Source of the DNA: an uncultured Muribaculaceae bacterium
GTDB lineage: Bacteria; Bacteroidota; Bacteroidia; Bacteroidales; Muribaculaceae
DNA: 17,647 bases
NCBI GenBank assembly: GCA_910579605.1
Contig: CAJTUG010000021.1
Location: 10,028 to 27,674, forward strand
Reading direction: 5' to 3'
This document shows, piece after piece, positions 17,301 to 17,647 of the stretch. The first letter of the stretch is position 1. Every line of letters starts with the position of its first letter. The position numbers were made by a program, and so were the translations under genes. The notes under the pieces were generated by a model. It had not been told where the DNA came from. It saw nothing but the letters and a program-made list of their open reading frames with translations, and made no database searches.

Positions 17301-17596
17301 TTCCCGGCGTTGAAGGTTATGGCGTTGCTGCTGTGAATTTTGCAGGTTCTTCTAAGCCCAGCGATGGCGTTAACAATGTAGTTATAGCTCAACCCGAACT
17401 TGTGAATGTTGTAGCCGGAGCGGTTGTCGCTAACGAAGCTGTGGAAATAGCTGCATTTAATGCTGCTGGTCTCCTCGTGGCTCGTGCTTCTCTTGCAGAA
17501 GGTGAAACATACACTTTTGAAAATCTTGAAGCAGGTGTATACGTAGTTGTAGCCTCTGCAGAAGGTACACAGCAAGTTGTTAAAGTAGCTAAATAA
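14390..17596 (+). CDS. BspA-like leucine-rich-repeat surface protein with T9SS tail
   Basis: The protein has 1068 residues with a signal peptide (about 1-30, cleavage near SAQ). LRR_5/BspA-type repeats of about 22-24 residues fill about 71-555, with recurring patterns such as LKEITIPANITKIASNAFQGC and LSEINLPEALTSIGEQAF. A typical BspA cap follows (FPPAMAEGVF near 556-565, ending near W590-L593). The next section, about 605-985, is not LRR. It is rich in Gly, Tyr and Asn, with strand-like units such as DNMLHCVYSDG, KLFYISKVGG, GLYLYGETLYV and GHLYIYVEK, suggestive of a beta-propeller, but no family was recognised. The C-terminus (about 997-1068) looks like a T9SS sorting domain (VEIAAFNAAGLLV, LEAGVYVVV) though it lacks the usual PNP start. 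BspA-type proteins are surface adhesins; the ligand is unknown. The gene stands alone with its own strong promoter, and its codon use suggests high expression. Confidence 0.88.
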   Translation: MKKSTLKLTGIAKGAILALMLSAGASVVSAQTFLHEGIVYKASGSNLKVILPTHKDNKPENGEAPTDYTGDVVIPETIEYKGKTYNVTELGNGFKETSITSIKIGNKVKKATAGCFQKCPNLVKVEFGTGMTELVAKLFNGATALKEITIPANITKIASNAFQGCTGLEKITLLEGEPFGLDINMFSDGAMDNVKEVYIYRAIDPEKAVEMAVKPFRAAKSLEKVVLGGNVKSVPASYFENASKLKSLTIESALEEFGTSVFAGTAIEEVTLPEALTSVSSGLFANSKQLRKVTFGANVKTIESLAFKGCSALSEINLPEALTSIGEQAFSGTNLSGQLVLPASFAKLGAQAFANAAGLKSVSIPAATTTVGDGAFMGCAGLEKIEVAADNESLASDGVCLTSKDATRVLALAPMGGRSEFSSEAATEIAPYAFYGVKTLEKVNLPAVNVFGDYSFASTGIKELAVKGLVGRYVAQNCPELTTLSIEGAEIPLGIAANCPKLSTVNLPERLTVVKSDAFKNCTEVKSLNLGGYLAILEADCFVGSGIEALTVASTFPPAMAEGVFTEASSNIELTVPVELVDAYKAADGWKYLNVKGDANLAAQGADMGMPAGLYYAGTDNMLHCVYSDGKDDTYDVGGIPHTFQLLEYSNRIYGACAGKKFIYSATGATDGDGKLFYISKVGGNVFQAVVLDNAGNNAYKDPFGLYLYGETLYVNDRNVAIRKIPASAIALPQDYPSWVENNWMNFYGTLWSYGCIKSGFAITQAEDQGGNPEPLYWVGMKYNGNGLFCWREANVGTGTGEGNVGSKPAEEPMLTGLAPIFTTFNIDEKHGHLYIYVEKMGSGDNAVLAGLYRVNVADIMAKPNPTNFINDLKAVLIDGSPVKYEGGGANEHVGISQLAIDANNEYMYWCYRAPDAEEAAKTENPEDPKWSSEQGHYPWAEKYDATNPLHQSGIKRIKLGEANPVVEMVVPGVEGYGVAAVNFAGSSKPSDGVNNVVIAQPELVNVVAGAVVANEAVEIAAFNAAGLLVARASLAEGETYTFENLEAGVYVVVASAEGTQQVVKVAK

Positions 17597-17647
17597 GCTG
17601 CTAATACAGATATTAAATATCAGAAAGGCGTCGGTCGTATTGATCGA

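Noticed and set aside
15470..17575. Long antisense open frame (701 codons) on the minus strand
   Set aside because: It is codon-aligned with the LRR gene and open only because that gene avoids TTA, CTA and TCA. Its product is Cys/Ile/Phe-rich with no domain or signal.
17624..17647. Possible terminator after the LRR gene
   Set aside because: AAAGGCGTCGGTCG followed by a spacer and CGA could be a hairpin's left arm, but the window ends before the right arm, so it cannot be confirmed. A 13-bp palindrome at 17609-17621 has no T-run.

Overview
The window looks like chromosomal DNA from a gut-type member of the Bacteroidales (phylum Bacteroidota), possibly Muribaculaceae-like; the family placement is inference. 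Three things support the phylum. The first is type IX secretion (T9SS) genes, porP/sprF and gldK/porK. The second is four large exported proteins that end in T9SS-type C-terminal sorting tails. The third is Bacteroidota promoters of the -7 TAnnTTTG type in front of several transcription units. No tRNA, rRNA, insertion sequence, CRISPR array or phage gene was seen. Coding density is high and eleven of the twelve genes lie on the minus strand.

Layout, left to right. Positions 1-316 hold the 5' part of gldK/porK, cut by the window edge. Just upstream of it in transcription order is porP/sprF (372-1385), and before that a DUF389 membrane protein (1460-2815). A symmetric hairpin terminator at 2869-2904 separates this group from a tightly packed five-gene minus-strand operon (12078 down to 2921). 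In transcription order the operon is: a phosphodiester glycosidase (NAGPA/DUF2233) with a T9SS tail; a small TolB-like beta-propeller protein; a zinc N-acetylmuramoyl-L-alanine amidase with a T9SS tail; a second small propeller protein; a second amidase with a T9SS tail. Gaps are only 5-16 bp, so the propeller-amidase pair appears to be a duplicated two-gene module. A clean -7 element at 12134-12141 precedes the operon.

Upstream of it is a second minus-strand operon: tdk (thymidine kinase), a YhcH/DUF386 cupin whose start overlaps the tdk stop by 4 bp, and a periplasmic DUF3108 protein. A 280-bp divergent intergenic region then leads to a 1068-residue BspA-like leucine-rich-repeat surface protein on the plus strand (14390-17596). 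That gene has the best promoter in the window and a codon pattern that suggests high expression.

How it may work together (inference): the T9SS, whose ring and periplasmic parts are encoded at the left edge, probably exports the two amidases, the phosphodiester glycosidase and the LRR protein to the surface or medium. The five-gene operon then looks like a surface system that acts on peptidoglycan and on a phosphodiester-linked sugar polymer or glycan. The two tail-less propeller proteins would stay periplasmic as partners of the amidases. This operon is the most interesting candidate for an undescribed system here.
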